Source: Telmatactis stephensoni | Taxonomy: Eukaryota; Cnidaria; Anthozoa; Actiniaria; Isophelliidae | NCBI GenBank assembly: GCA_029948255.1 | Contig: JALIZF010001831.1 | Location: 62,001-126,000 of the forward strand | Reading direction: 5' to 3' | Length of the DNA: 64,000 bases | In this document: piece by piece, positions 47,429 to 59,400 of the stretch | How positions within the stretch are numbered: position 1 is the first letter of the stretch | Layout: every line of letters begins with the position of its first letter | Position numbers and translations under genes: made by a program | The notes under the pieces: generated by a model | The model's input: only the letters and a program-made list of their open reading frames with translations | What the model was told of the DNA's origin: nothing | The model's database searches: none

Positions 47429-48626
47429 TTACACTCAAACCAGTAGTTTTTCTGTTATACTCATTTTTGTCTAGCTCGCGCTGTATGTTTTTTCTGTATA
47501 GTATAACATCTAGCACTTTGTCGTTGAACACAAGTTGTTACATCATTCCCCGATGATGGCTTAGAAAATAAAACAAAAACTAATGTAGGAGAAATAACGT
47601 AATACCATTCACATTCACGTAAAACGAAACGTTTCCGTGCGGACGGGACCTTAGTTCGTACTAGTTGATAAAGAACAAAAGAAAACAGTGGCTTTATAAT
47701 CTGTTACTTACTATATTGGTCTGTCATATTTTTCACGGGCTGAATAAAAAATCACATTCTGCCATAGTTTCGCCTGCAACTACGACTCAGTTCAACACAA
47801 TATATTAACGTTCATTCATTGAAAAGGACGGTAAGTGCTAGCTGAAAAAACTAATCAGTTTTTTCTAACTGTTAAAGTGATAGGTCAAACACACACAGTT
47901 TTCATGCATTCATTCGCTACGCACATGGGAATATAGGCCGTGAAACTAAAAGCAGTGAAGCTCACTTTTCAATGAATATTTAACATCATTATGTATAATA
48001 GTTTGTAAAGAGCTCTGGATTATTCAAGGAGCTGTAAATATACCATGATATTTCTGTTCAGTGAACAGATGTAGTTTTCTTTTTCTTAAAATGTGGATGT
48101 TATTCGTGAGAATGACTACTAGATTTTGCAGAAGTTCATTTTAGATAGTATGATAAATCAATTTGGTCTAGCTGTTGTTCTTCGTTGGGGGGGTTTGGGG
48201 GGGGGGGGGTCGAATTTATTACCCCAGTCACACTTCCCCGTCACTTTAAACCTGCAGTCCTCACCCCCACCCAGCATTCCCCTCCCCCTCCCCCCCACCT
48301 GGGACTTTTAAATGTCTTGGGTACATATACCCTGGGTATGAGAGTCCATTTTATCTTGCCCTGACCTTTGTTATATCTGATGGAAAAGTGGCAGTGAGAA
48401 ATGGTTTGCCTCTAACTTTTCCAACAGATAGAACTGATATAATGAATGCCAGGGTAGTAGTTATAACAAGTGCAAGGAAAATATATAATAATAATAATAA
48501 CATTTGTACAAAAATATTGAACTCCTTGGATTCATGAGAAATTATCATTAACCCATAAAATGCCCATTTGACCTGTGGGGTTAGGGTCTACTAGCAAGTG
48601 TCTGTTCTTCATTTCATGGGTTAATA

Positions 48627-48786
48627 ATTGAAGGGGGTACCCATAAAAGTGGCTTAAGTGACTTTTGGATGACTTTTTCAAATTTTCTCAAATAGTCCAA
48701 AATGATAACACTTGACTTTTCTATAGTAAAATATCAAGACCTTCACAACAAAAGTCACTTAGGCCATTTTCATGGGCAGCCTTCAA
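48627..48786. mobile_element. Hairpin MITE, 160 bp
   Basis: AATTGAAGGGGGTACCCATA at the left pairs with ATGGGCAGCCTTCAAT at the right, and AAAAGTGGCTTAAGTGACTT with AAAGTCACTTAGGCCATTTT. It overlaps the next hairpin by about 6 bp (CTTCAAT). Confidence 0.7.
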
Positions 48787-49000
48787 TAGTCCCCTTCACA
48801 ATTCTCTGCGCCATCTTGAAAGGTAGCCATGCCTTTGCATCAAAGTGAGACAAATGGCGAGCTTGCAATGATAGAGACCTGTGAATAATTGTCTTAGGTG
48901 TTAAAAAAGGTATCTATCATTGCACGTTCACTGTTCGTCTCGATGCAAAGGCACGGCTACCTTTCAAGATGGCGCAGGGAACTGTGAAGGGGACTATTGC
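48781..49000. mobile_element. Hairpin MITE, 220 bp, arms of about 60 bp
   Basis: CTTCAATAGTCCCCTTCACA, GCGCCATCTTGAAAGGTAGC and GCCTTTGCATC pair with GATGCAAAGGC, GCTACCTTTCAAGATGGCGC and TGTGAAGGGGACTATTGC. It ends only 58 bp from the CEP76 stop codon, so it probably lies in the 3' UTR. Confidence 0.8.
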
Positions 49001-49057
49001 TTTAGTATAAATTAGTATAAATTATGTACAACTGATCTGATAGTTACTAAGTATTTG

Positions 49058-50029
49058 TTATAAGACAGATTTGTATTTGACAGCAAACATTATCCATGTT
49101 GCACAAACACTTTCAGCATAAGTAAAGACTCGCACCCGCACAGCAAGTCTTACATGGTCTCCACGACAACATACTATCTCTTCACAAGCAGGAGATCTGG
49201 GGAAATAATAGATTGTCTTAGATATCTAAGACAGACACCCTTGAGAACAGCCTTAGGGAGGTGTCCACTATTGAGAAGTGTTCACTTACAAGGATGTCCA
49301 TTTTGTGGGTGTCTACTGTATATAGGGAGATTAGATTTCACAAATTGAGAAAAAAATTCCACATTGGCTCAACAATGCAGTTCCAAACCAAGTGAATTCC
49401 CCTAATGAGAAAATTAAATACCCTTGTTTCTCAGACAGTAAACAGTGTGGCTGTCTTCAGGCAACTCAAAATAAATTTATGAATCACAGTTTCAGCCAAG
49501 AATGTTATGTACCTTAGACATGAAGCAAAAGCTCGCCGAGCATTTCGATGTACAAACTGGATAGGAAACCCTTTAAAAGTGTGACCATCAGGTATTGCTC
49601 GTCGAATGGCTTGCTGGAATTCTTCATTTCCTGCAGTAATACCAGTACTGTGCTCTAGTTCATAGGCTGCTAGGGCAGGTGTTAATATATAGCACAGTTC
49701 ATCATCCCATACTGTACTTAATCCAAGGTCCTACAACATGAAATGTTAAGGATGATGTCAAGAATCCCTCATAGCATTACTGTGTATTTTAATATTAATA
49801 TGTCAATTCTAATTAATTGTGTGACACAAGGGATGTATCAGTGATATCAGACAAATAAAATGAAACAGGGCTGTCAACCCCTAAGGCATTCTTATCTGCA
49901 GATTGCCATTATTTTCCTTAGGATTGGTCAATATTCAGGCTTAGTGGAGGGAGGGGGGGGGGGTTGGTGTCTTTGGAGACAAAATGTACACCTTTATCAT
50001 GCTTTTTCTGACGTTGATTTTCATGCTGT

Positions 50030-50060
<31 letters not shown>

Positions 50061-53000
50061 GGGAGATACAATATTTAGGTTAAAGTGGCTGTGATTGAAG
50101 GAGGCAGCATGGCCGAGTGGTCAGAGCGTTCGTCTCGCAATCTGGCGGTCCCAGGTTCGATTCCCGCTCTGGCCACTAGCTGAGACTGAATTTGTTCCGA
50201 TTTCGATTAGTTCAAATTCAGTTTCTCGGCCATGCTTGTAATATAGCCAACTGGTTTGCCTCCTTGCCAGTTGGGATTCTTAATCCATTTATGTTTGATT
50301 TAAATGATTTAATTAGTTAGGATTTGTAAATTGAGCTGAAAAGCCCTGTTGAGGGAGTCTCAATCATGTATGTATTTCAAGATTTGAACAATTATCCAGG
50401 AGATTTGAGGCTCTACTCTTTAGACTGGGAGATACGAATCCAAAATCTGGACACTCCCGGATTAACTGAGTGTTGACAGCCCTGTGAAAGTGAACTGTCC
50501 CTGCTAGTTGTGATGACTCTTTTGTTTTGTGTCCCCAGGGAAAAGAAAGCAAGAGTTATCCCAGCTACAAGGGACAACTTGCCTTCTCATAAACAGCCCC
50601 TTATAGTTCTATAGTCTGCCATTTTACTGGGTTTTCAAGACAGACTGTGAGAGGTCCCATTTTTCCCTCCAGATTCAGTAAAAATGAGAATTTTGTAACA
50701 CATACCCTTCTATGGTCTGCTACAAGACCTCTTAATTCATACTCCATGTCATTACTGACTACAGTGGAATCAATGGTGGGTGGAAACAATGGAGGTAAGG
50801 CAGGTACAGGTGGCTATGAAAACAATAATTCAAATGTTAAAAAAAACAGAGTATCCTTCTCAGCTGGTGTCACATTGTGTATATGCCTCAGCAACAGCAA
50901 CAACACCACCACCACCAACAACAACAACAATGGTATGAGAGGGATTTATTAGTACAACAACACTAAATATCAAATCGAATCAAATGAAATCTTGACAATT
51001 ATTCAAGGGGACATACCAGTATTCTTGGTCCACATATTGACTTGATAGCTTCTTCACTCATAGATTTCCACAATGACTCATTTAGTAATTCAAACTGACA
51101 GCATTCTACTGTGTCTGTTGGCTGAAATATCACATAAAAACAAGTCAGCAAATAATAATATTTTATGTTTTCGCCAGCTACAGTATTTCACTCAAATGTG
51201 CTACTTTTTCTGAAGCTTGTTTACTGGGCAAGACAGTAACTAAACACACCCAAGCTTGGAGTGTTATGCAGGGCTGGCTATGAGCCAATGAGCCAATACC
51301 TATGAGCCAATACACAGCCCACTGTTCTGTAAGGGTAGGATGGTCTTGTTTGTTTGTAAATAACAGTATGCATGTACTAACTGTATATGTAGTGTCTCTT
51401 ATACCTGACTATTAGCATAGAATCTTGATGGTTAAATACACAGCCTATTGTTCTGTAAGGGTAGGATGGTCTTGTTTGTTTGTAAATAACAGTATGCATG
51501 TACTGTATATGTAGTGTCTCTCATACCTGACTATTAGCATAGAATTCTTGATGGTTAAATACACAGCCTATTGTTCTGTAAGGGTAGGATGGTCTTGTTT
51601 GTTTGTAAATAACAGTATGCATGTACTGTATATGTAGTTTCTCTTATACCTGACTATTAGCATAGAATTCTTGATGATTAAATACACAGCCCACTGTTCT
51701 GTAAGGGTAGGATGGTCTTGTTTGCTTGTCTAAAGGAGGATCATCAGGATTAATTGGATGATGATTATACCTGAAAATTAGAATTGCACTTCAGTTGATC
51801 ACAAGGTTTCAGGCATCAATTTAGAAAACTTTCAATAATCCATAGTAGCGAGCAATGATTATGCTCTCAAATACAATGATCGTGTCCAAATTGAACTGTG
51901 AATAACTGTAAGGAACATTTTACCATATTTCCTCAAATATGTGCCCTCAGCACTTCCAATTCTGTGGGCAAGTGGGAACACCAATTCAGGTGGGGCAAAA
52001 ATGTGATTTATATTCTCATACAGGTACATGCCATAACTCTGTAATGAGATGCAGGTTTTGTGCCATCTGATGTTAATCTCTATTTCTAGTATCTATTTCT
52101 AGGGGGGAGGGGGTACAATGAGAGGGTGTTTATTTCAAATATTGTCTTCAAGAGATGCACTAACTAAGGGAGGGCACTTAATTGAGGTCATACAGTGTTT
52201 ATACACTGACACCTACATTTGTTCAGTCAACTCAACCTTGCAGACACCTATTTAGTATGGATAACCCAACAACACAGACAATAACAAGTCGCATAGATCT
52301 AGTGTAATTTATTATGGTCCTAAGGGTCTCTGGAATGACTGGAATTGACTGTAGTGCCTTATAAAGGAACCCTCCAAACAAAAATTAAGTGATCAAGGGT
52401 GAATTTAGTGGAGGGGTGTTGGAGGCGTGCACCCCCTTCCAAGATGATTTTGGGCTCTTTTGTTCAGTTTTCCTCTGGATCCTCTCTCTGGACAGGTTTT
52501 TGTAATGTTACACTCCTTTCTGAAGCACAATCCCAGATCCACCACTGATGATGGTTATAGTACTGGGAGATGGAGATTTAATTTAAATGCACACTCCTGA
52601 GAAAATGCAGAGACTACTGTTCTCCTGAGGCTTGCTTTTGCAAAAGAAAGGCAAATGATACAGAGACTTGACTTTAGAAGGTAGACAAACTCGGCTACAC
52701 ACCTGTGTGCTGTAAGGCTTTCCCAGAAGGTTGCCTCACCATCAGGACTAAGAGTGACAACCCAAGTGTGTGTAGCACCTTTAGCTTTAGTACCAACACA
52801 TACGTATGCATTGAGACCAAACCCTATTAGAAGACTACATAGCAAGATTGCATGGTCCTCGCAATCCTGTAAATTACAAAAACAATTAAAACAAAGACAC
52901 TACTTTTAAAACTTTAATTGTCATAACTTAAGTATGATCAAATGTTGATGTTCTAGCGTTGAAAAACTAAATAAATTGCAGGGTTTTCCCTGCAATTGGG

Positions 53001-56000
53001 TTTTTCCCTGCAGTCATAAAAACAGAGTACACAGTAGTATCTATGAGGTCAATCCTCAGGTGATGCAAATGTATTGATTAAGTTACACAAGTAACCATAA
53101 ATTTATTGGATAGAAAATCAATCAAAACAGAAAGGACATAAAAAGCTAATTTGATGCTGTTCTGGTGAAATGGAAGACTTACCCCTTTAGCTTTGCACAG
53201 GAATGCATGTAAAGAGCTCCACATCTCTGCCCTCCCTCCACCAAGGGATGGTGTATGCTCATATCCAAGTAGGCTCACAAATCGTGCTGCCTGTCGAGGA
53301 CTGTCAAGCAGTCGCCCTGCACGTAATGGCTTTACAAAGGAACACACAGGTCTGTTGACAGCACATTCATCTTGTGCAAATATCTTAACTAGCCTGTTGG
53401 AATGTGATGGTCGTATCTGAAGATACTCTCTCCACCATTGCTTGGCATAGACTAGGAATAGACGCTCTCGTTCTGCTATTCTGTTGTGCTCTAAACTGAT
53501 TTGTGCATTGACTACTTCTTGTGTAAGGACCTGTCAGTAATGAATTCAAACATATGTATTGCATTCACCTGTAAATAGTTGCCTGGGTAATTTATACAAG
53601 CAAAAATAAGATGTGTCTTATTTTAGATGTGACTTAGATAAGAACTCCAGTATAAACAGCAATTATACCAAAGCTTACAGGAAACAACAAAAGAAATGCC
53701 TTCCTTCTTTGTCAAAAAAATAAAGTTATTTCTTTGTCAGTTGGTATCAATCAAAATATCTGAGATCTCAAACATGGTCTATTGTGATGTAGTCATACAA
53801 CATTTTCTCATAGGAAAACAGTCTAGAAGTCTTTTACCTGGGTCAATCTAGGGATCATTTCAAACTTAATATCCAGAATGCCAACAGGAACTTTAGACTC
53901 AGTTCCAACACCATTGATTTCTAGAGAACAAGAAAGCCTTCCTGATGAAGAATACAGAACATTACGCCACTGGAGATAATGTGAGCCAACTAATGTTGTA
54001 TCACCAGAGGGATCAGTCTTTATCAGTACTATGTGAATGGTGTTGCACATGGAGAGCAATGTGGCAGTGTCTGCCATTTTGTTGGGTAGCTGGTCTTTCT
54101 GTAGCTCAAGAAGGAAACCTGTTGAAATTTAGAAACAAGTTTTTATCAAAACTTGTAATTTTCTTGCTTTCTGACTGCTAAGTTAAATGATCATTCATAA
54201 CAGGACAGGCACATGATATTAGACGGTTTCATCCATCAAGCAGAGGAATGTCAAACTTTCTTGGCATCTGTTTTTGAAAAGATTTGTATAAGATTTCCAA
54301 AATGAAGCCACATTTAATTGAATATGCCAAGGCTTACATTGCCTGTAGGCAGGAGCCATTACTAGAAGCATCTATGTTGATGTTAATAAAGAAATTTGAT
54401 GGAGAATTTACTATCTGATCACAGTTCATTTTTGCACTGATAATACCTTCACATATATCTGGTTCACAAGCACATGGTACAGCTCTTGATCTAAAACGTT
54501 GTCCTCTAAAGTGAATGTGTAAGGTAAAGGTTGATGTTACTCTGCCAGGCATCGGTTCAGGGTCCTGTAAATGTTCTAGGAATGCCTTTCCTCCAAGTAC
54601 TTGTAGATAGAGGTACCTCTTGGTAGGGTCAATGCCAACTGGATATGGATCATTTAGATAACATGAGAATGTTACTATCTTGCATTGCGTTTCTATTTCA
54701 GTCTCAATGGGAGACTTGCACTAATAGGTTATGTGACCCTATCTCCCCTATACTAAGAAGTACTATCAAAATGAATGCCAGAAATAGAAAGAACACCTTG
54801 ATAATAATGAAAGTGCAAAGTTTCAGCCCATAAGATGTAAATATAGGAGAAGTGACAGTAAATTTAAGATTGGATATTTTCTTAAGATTCATTTGGAAAA
54901 ATGCATTGGATGGCAAGCTAGTGTCCTTATATCCAAGGAAGAATGATAACTATAAAGAATTAGAAAGTCATTTTTATTTGTTTTAGTTGAAGATTATCAA
55001 TGCACTAATTCATAGACTATATTTAGGGTAGCAAAAAAAGATCATGCCAGACATTTTGGGGCAATCAGGCATCAAGCTACATTTTGCTGCATTTTGAAAT
55101 GGCATGCTAAAATTACTTTAATTTATTAAATACTGTCAGTAGTAAATCACACTTCACTCATGGATTCATTCACGTTATTTGCCCCAGATCATGCGTCATG
55201 TACCCCTTTGCTACCCTCCATTTAAAAGCCGTATCCCCTATTGAGGACCTTGGAAATCTTCATGGCTCCCCCTTGTATTTGCTTGGAAATCTTCAGGGGT
55301 ATATAAAAAATATGAAAATCTTCAGGGGGTGGACCTTATTTTTGTGAATTCTTCAGGAGCTGATGCAAATTCTTCAGCGGTTCATGTGAAAATACGGATT
55401 TCTTCAGGGGCTTTCAAAAATCCATGTCCTCCACAGGGGGAGGGGGTACAGCTATTAATGTCAACCCAATTACATAGCTGCCAACCCCCAAGGCTTGAAT
55501 CGTATCTGGGAGAGGAGACTCAAAGTGGGACAAAATGTACTCGAGGCTTTACTGCGCTATCTACCTCAGTCCGGGAGACCGGAGGACGAGGCCCAAAATC
55601 TGGAGACTCCCAGATTATCCGGGAGGGTTGGCAGCTATGCAATTATTTTCATTTAGCTATATGTACCGCAATTTTAGCCAACACAATGTAAAGGAATCCT
55701 ATCTAAGGATCACAAAAAGGATACCCCCCCCCCCCCCCCCCCAGTCTAGTCAACCCCAGGAACTTTCACTTTGTATAAAAAGTTCAACAACAACTTCTTT
55801 ACCTCTCACGGGTTCCTCATCTTCCACTTGTTCCTTTGCTTTAGGTGATTTAGCCCTCCTGTGATCCCTTTCCAGTCCCTCAAATCGTAATGATTTCATG
55901 ACTTCGTCAACGACTCCCCGGTCCTTCAAGACTTGCAACAAATATCTCTCATCGATGTCTTGATCTTCGCCTGTAAACGAGTCTTCTACACAGGTTTTGA

Positions 56001-56082
56001 TTCTGGAATGGACGCTGGCGTGTGACATGTGGTTGTGGATTATCTGCTTGAGCTCTTGAATCTTTTCTGAAGGCAAAGTCAT
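49058..56082 (-). CDS. CEP76: Centrosomal protein of 76 kDa (CEP76), complete, 10 coding exons, 679 aa
   Basis: Family role: CEP76 sits at centrioles, binds CP110 and prevents extra centriole duplication. Exons in transcript order: 55803-56082, 54343-54638, 53838-54098, 53183-53530, 52703-52866, 51650-51770, 51017-51121, 50706-50813, 49513-49730, 49058-49196. These give 2040 nt in one frame; human CEP76 has 659 residues. Resemblance is continuous: start MTLPSEKIQELKQIIHNHM, then RYLYLQVLGGKAFLEHLQ, FRSRAVPCACEPD, VFTYAESVCATWIMFA and the end KYKSVL. The C2-like region spans about residues 95-280. The transglutaminase/peptidase-like region follows, with KGDCEDHAILLCSLL (DCEDH at 396-400) and GATHTWV. 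Nine introns are GT-AG except the one after 54343-54638, where only a GC donor (CAG|GCAATG) keeps frame. TRIP13 is divergently placed 324 bp upstream. A minisatellite derived from exon 51650-51770 fills the following intron. Confidence 0.95.
50028..50064. repeat. (TG)n followed by a G run
   Basis: GTGTGTGTGTGTGTG and then about 20 G residues. Such G runs are prone to length errors in assembly. Confidence 0.9.
50100..50370 (+). mobile_element. tRNA-derived SINE, family A, copy 2
   Basis: Same head (TGGCCGAGTGG and GGTTCGATTCC) and body as 47149-47428, with only scattered differences and small deletions. Inserted within the MITE 49861-50489 and antisense to CEP76. Confidence 0.85.
51311..51732. 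repeat. Minisatellite derived from a CEP76 exon, about 3.4 copies of 123-126 bp
   Basis: Copies start at about 51311, 51437, 51560 and 51683. Each contains the minus-strand coding end of CEP76 exon 51650-51770 (residues PYRTVGCVFNHQEFYANSQ or close variants), its GT donor (CAG|GTAT), and intron sequence. Only the rightmost copy belongs to the complete exon; the other three lie downstream in the intron. Confidence 0.92.
52405..52545. repeat. Fragment of the GGTGCACCCC-type dispersed repeat
   Basis: GAATTTAGTGGAGGGGTGTT, GCGTGCACCCCCTTCC and CCCAGATCCACCACTGATGA match the blocks at 4262-4580. Lies in the CEP76 intron next to exon 52703-52866. Confidence 0.5.
54705..54920 (-). mobile_element. 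Short interspersed element, intact copy of the GGGTCACGTGACCT family
   Basis: Read on the minus strand, this 216-bp segment contains GCTTGCCATCCAATGCATTT, TCTTAAGAAAATATCCAATC, TGGGCTGAAACTTTGCACTT and GGGGAGATAGGGTCACATAA. The two halves recur, split by insertions, at 14120-14890 and partly at 17130-17215 and 18360-18490. No tRNA head or target duplication found. Lies in the first CEP76 intron. Confidence 0.6.
55473..55639. mobile_element. 167-bp MITE, CATAGCTGCCAACCC ends, CAATTA duplication
   Basis: CATAGCTGCCAACCC pairs with GGGTTGGCAGCTATG. CAATTA flanks both sides (55467-55472, 55640-55645). Related to the larger interrupted element at 49861-50489 (shared CAACCCCTAAGGC/CAACCCCCAAGGC start). 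Lies in the first CEP76 intron. Confidence 0.8.
55725..55742. repeat. Homopolymer C run
   Basis: About 18 C residues in the first CEP76 intron. A likely site of length variation or assembly error. Confidence 0.9.
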
Positions 56083-56406
56083 GATAATTTAGGGAGAAAA
56101 TAATTTTTAATAATTTTTTTGGATGCGAGAATTTTTCCTAAACAAATTTTCAAAAATGGCGGAAAAAAATGTCGTTTCCAAGCTCACTCGCCATAAATTA
56201 ACGAGAGAGACTAGGGAAAACTCTGCGCACAAACCAATGCGCATTAATTTTGTTGGTCACCGCCAAGGTCTTATAACGCAGGCGCGTATATTTTCTTGGC
56301 GCAATTTTTTAAAATTCTCTAAAAAAGCGCTAAAAATCTTCCTTTTTTAGCTTTCTAAGGATGATTTTGACCTAGATATTGCATTGTGGAGAGTCTGTAG
56401 GGTCTA
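56083..56406. promoter_or_regulatory. Bidirectional CEP76/TRIP13 promoter region
   Basis: The 324 bp between the two divergent start codons must hold both 5' UTRs and promoters. An E2F-like TTGGCGCAA lies at 56296-56304. A CCAAT core (ACCAATGCG) lies near 56237, AAAATGGCGGAA (YY1-like) near 56153, and TTTGAA on the minus strand (CHR-like) near 56147. No TATA box at a suitable place. Both genes are cell-cycle genes in animals, which fits E2F control, but the sites are short and unproven. The open frame 56123-56350 within it resembles nothing. Confidence 0.6.
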
Positions 56407-59400
56407 ATGGAAAGTATGGAAGAAGTTGGGAAGCTTTCCGAGGCACTTCCTGTCCCTGATGTGTTGGTGTATCATGTTGAAGTTTGTCAAAATTCTTACA
56501 GGTATGGCAACCAAATATATTGACTAAAGTTTCCCTTAAGGAATGGAACTGATTTCGTCATTTTTCATCTCATTGATAGCTCCACTGTCTAATCATTTCA
56601 TTGTATATGTATTTCGATCGCAATCTAATTTGTACATGTAATAACTTTTGTATTTGTTTATCAAGTACTGCACAGCCAAAGGTTATTCGTGATCACGTCT
56701 ACCAGTTCTTGATGTGTGTTGGAATCACGTTCGGTGATTCGACGTTTACGCAGTTTGACGATGAATTCCTTACTAAGCACGTTAAGTCGATCACGGTTTG
56801 TGATACGGAACTCGTGGCTCGGGATAAAAAGGTTGGAAAAGTGTACATCTAGTACACATCAAATCAACTTCTTATCATCAAGTTATTGTCTTCAGTAGAG
56901 TTCATTTCTGTCAGAATCTGTCATTTTTAATTCTCTTGCATTATTCACTCTATTCCAAAGGCAATTAATCTCCAGAATAGCAAACTATCAATCCATGTGT
57001 TTCAACTAAATGCAGATGGACCTGCAAGTGAAGAACTGGAAGAAGAAATTTCTGCTGCTAGTCACTGGTTATTACCATCAAGTAGGGACAAAAAATATTG
57101 GCATGCAAATTTCTCCACAATGTCCATCTTAAGGACAGATTATGTGGCACAGGTTTTAATATGAAGTTAAAGGGACTATCAGATGGCAAATACATTGAAA
57201 CTTATTTCATGTAGAAAAGACTGCTGATTTTGAAAAAAAAATCAGAAGAAATTCATGAAGAAATAAATAAATAAATAAGTAAATTCATTTAGAAGGCAGC
57301 ATAGTCAAGTGGTCAGAGTGTTGATCTCACAATCTGGTGGTCCCAGGTTCGATTCCCACTCTGGCCACTAGCTGAGATTGAATTTGTTCTGATTTTGATT
57401 AGTTCAAATTCAGTTTCTCTACCATGCTTGTAATACAGCCAACTGGTTTGCCTCTTTGCCAGTTGGGATTCTTAAAATAACACTTTCTTCGTTTTAGTTT
57501 ACTCCATTGTAAAGTGCATGAGACATTGAATAAATTCTACCACTGATAAAATGCATTCAAATGCACTAAAATGCATTGGGTTGTCTGTGGTGGTCAATGA
57601 TGATGTCAAGTAGTGGTGCCCTGTGTTCACCTGCATGATTTTTTTACTACATTTTGTGATTAAAATATTTGTTCAATAGATAGATAGATAGTTTCCTTTC
57701 ATGAATCATAAAGAAATATCTTATGAAAAACAACAAGCACCACTACTTGACATCATCACAGAAAACCCAAAGCATTGCAGTAGAAAATATGATTCCTCAT
57801 TTACTTGCTTCAGTGTTTACCCATTTACATTTAAGCTCAATTTTCAAACTCAGCACCTTTATCTACATAAAACGAGTCCTGATGTACATGTCATCTGACA
57901 GTCCCTTTAAAGTATGGATGGGTTTGATGGAGGGAATGAAAAATGCTGGCCATTGTAGAGGGATGGCTATTAGTTCAGCGAAAGTTTGACTGTATTAATA
58001 CAATAAACTTTGGATGCTCCCAACTACCTATCTGTCTACCTGTCCATCCATCCATCCCTCCATCCATCCATCCATGTATCCACCCACTCATCCATCCAGT
58101 CAGTCAGTCATCCATCCAGCATCCTTTCATTCATTCATTCATCCATTCATTCATTCATTCATTCATTTATTCATTCATTCATTTATTCATCCATCCATTC
58201 ATTCATTCATCCATCCATCCATTCATCCATCCATGATCCATTCATTCCATTTGTAGTGTCACAATTTTTATCCACTCACTATGTCTATGCCAACCACAAC
58301 AGCTGCAGCTTGGAGTGGTGGGATTATCGTTTGACCTAACAAGTTTATTTTTATTTTTAGTTGAGTTTGAAGGTCTGTGGGATAGTTTAGTGTTTGATTC
58401 TGAAGTCAAAGCACAGGTATTTGCCAGTCATTTTCATCTTGTTTACAGACAACAACTTTGTTTCATCACTAATTATACAATATCTTTTTGACAGTTGATT
58501 AACTATGCCAGCACAACTCTTCTGTTTTCTGACAGGTAAGGTGGTGTTCTACAATCATTGTGATAATTAGTTGGCACGTTTGATGGATTTCAGTATTTTA
58601 TTGGGTGCTTTGCAAAACACTACCTAGGACTAGACCCCCCTCCCCCTGTACAATGTTGGGATTCCTGCGGGTTGGCAGAGGATGGGTCAGTCTAATCAGG
58701 GGTACCAACCTCCCTTGGGGGAACAGCAACATTGTACAGGGGGAGGCGGCGGCATAGATGCACAACCAAGAAAAAGCTAATTTCTGTACAAGCCAAAACA
58801 TGCTATCATACCAAGTACATTGTATTTTAGTATTTATTGTAGTTCTATTGATGTTTCTTTGTGCCATGCTAAATGTGCTTTATATTTCAAACTTGTCTTG
58901 CCTGGAGGCACCATGGTTGAGTGGATAGTGTACATTTAAGTTCTGAATTACTGTTATATTTTATTTATTTTAGGGGAGTCAACAGTAATATCATCACATG
59001 GAATAGAGTAGTCCTACTTCATGGTAAGACTTGCTGTGATGTCATCAGATGGCATGATTGGCCGAGCAGTTAGAGCGCTGACCTTTCATCACTGTGGTCT
59101 GGGTTTGAGTCCCAGCTTGTGTGCCTGGATCATAATTATATTAACTGAGTTTATTTGATGTGTTGTTCTCTACCATGCCACAAAGGTTTTGCTCTGGGTT
59201 CTCAGGTTTTTCCTCCCTTACCATCTTAGGTGCTTATTTGCAAAATAATTCATGTAGAGGTAGTGTGTGTGAGAGAACAGTGTCCTCCAATTAGTGCGCA
59301 AGCGCTAGAAGACTTGGACACTTGAGTAAACATTTATTTATTTTCTGACAAGTATATTCCTCTTTTATATGCACACAGGTCCACCAGGTACTGGGAAAAC

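Larger units (their letters stand above)
47429..49057. other. Spacer downstream of CEP76, probably including its 3' UTR
   Basis: Between SINE copy 1 and the CEP76 stop codon. Contains a G run and a C run around 48188-48297 and two adjacent hairpin elements (48627-48786 and 48781-49000). On the minus strand this is the CEP76 3' flank. No AATAAA was found close to the stop; one at 48215-48220 on the minus strand is over 800 bp away. Confidence 0.5.
49861..50489. mobile_element. MITE with CAGGGCTGTCAACCC ends, interrupted by a SINE
   Basis: CAGGGCTGTCAACCCCT at 49866 is matched by GTTGACAGCCCTG ending at 50484. TGAAA flanks both sides (49861-49865, 50485-50489). The interior contains SINE copy 2 (50100-50370) and a TG/G run, so the element was hit by later insertions. 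It is related to the intact 167-bp element at 55473-55639. Lies in the CEP76 intron between exons 49513-49730 and 50706-50813. Confidence 0.7.

Noticed and set aside
48351..48548. 65-codon minus-strand hydrophobic frame as a last CEP76 exon or membrane protein
   Set aside because: The true last CEP76 exon was found at 49058-49196 with a matching C terminus; this frame has no support.
56123..56350. 75-codon frame between CEP76 and TRIP13
   Set aside because: It overlaps the shared promoter/5' UTR region, has no recognisable sequence, and is explained by chance.
57943..58339. Three overlapping plus-strand frames rich in Ile, His, Pro and Ser
   Set aside because: All are translations of the ATCC/ATTC microsatellite in a TRIP13 intron.
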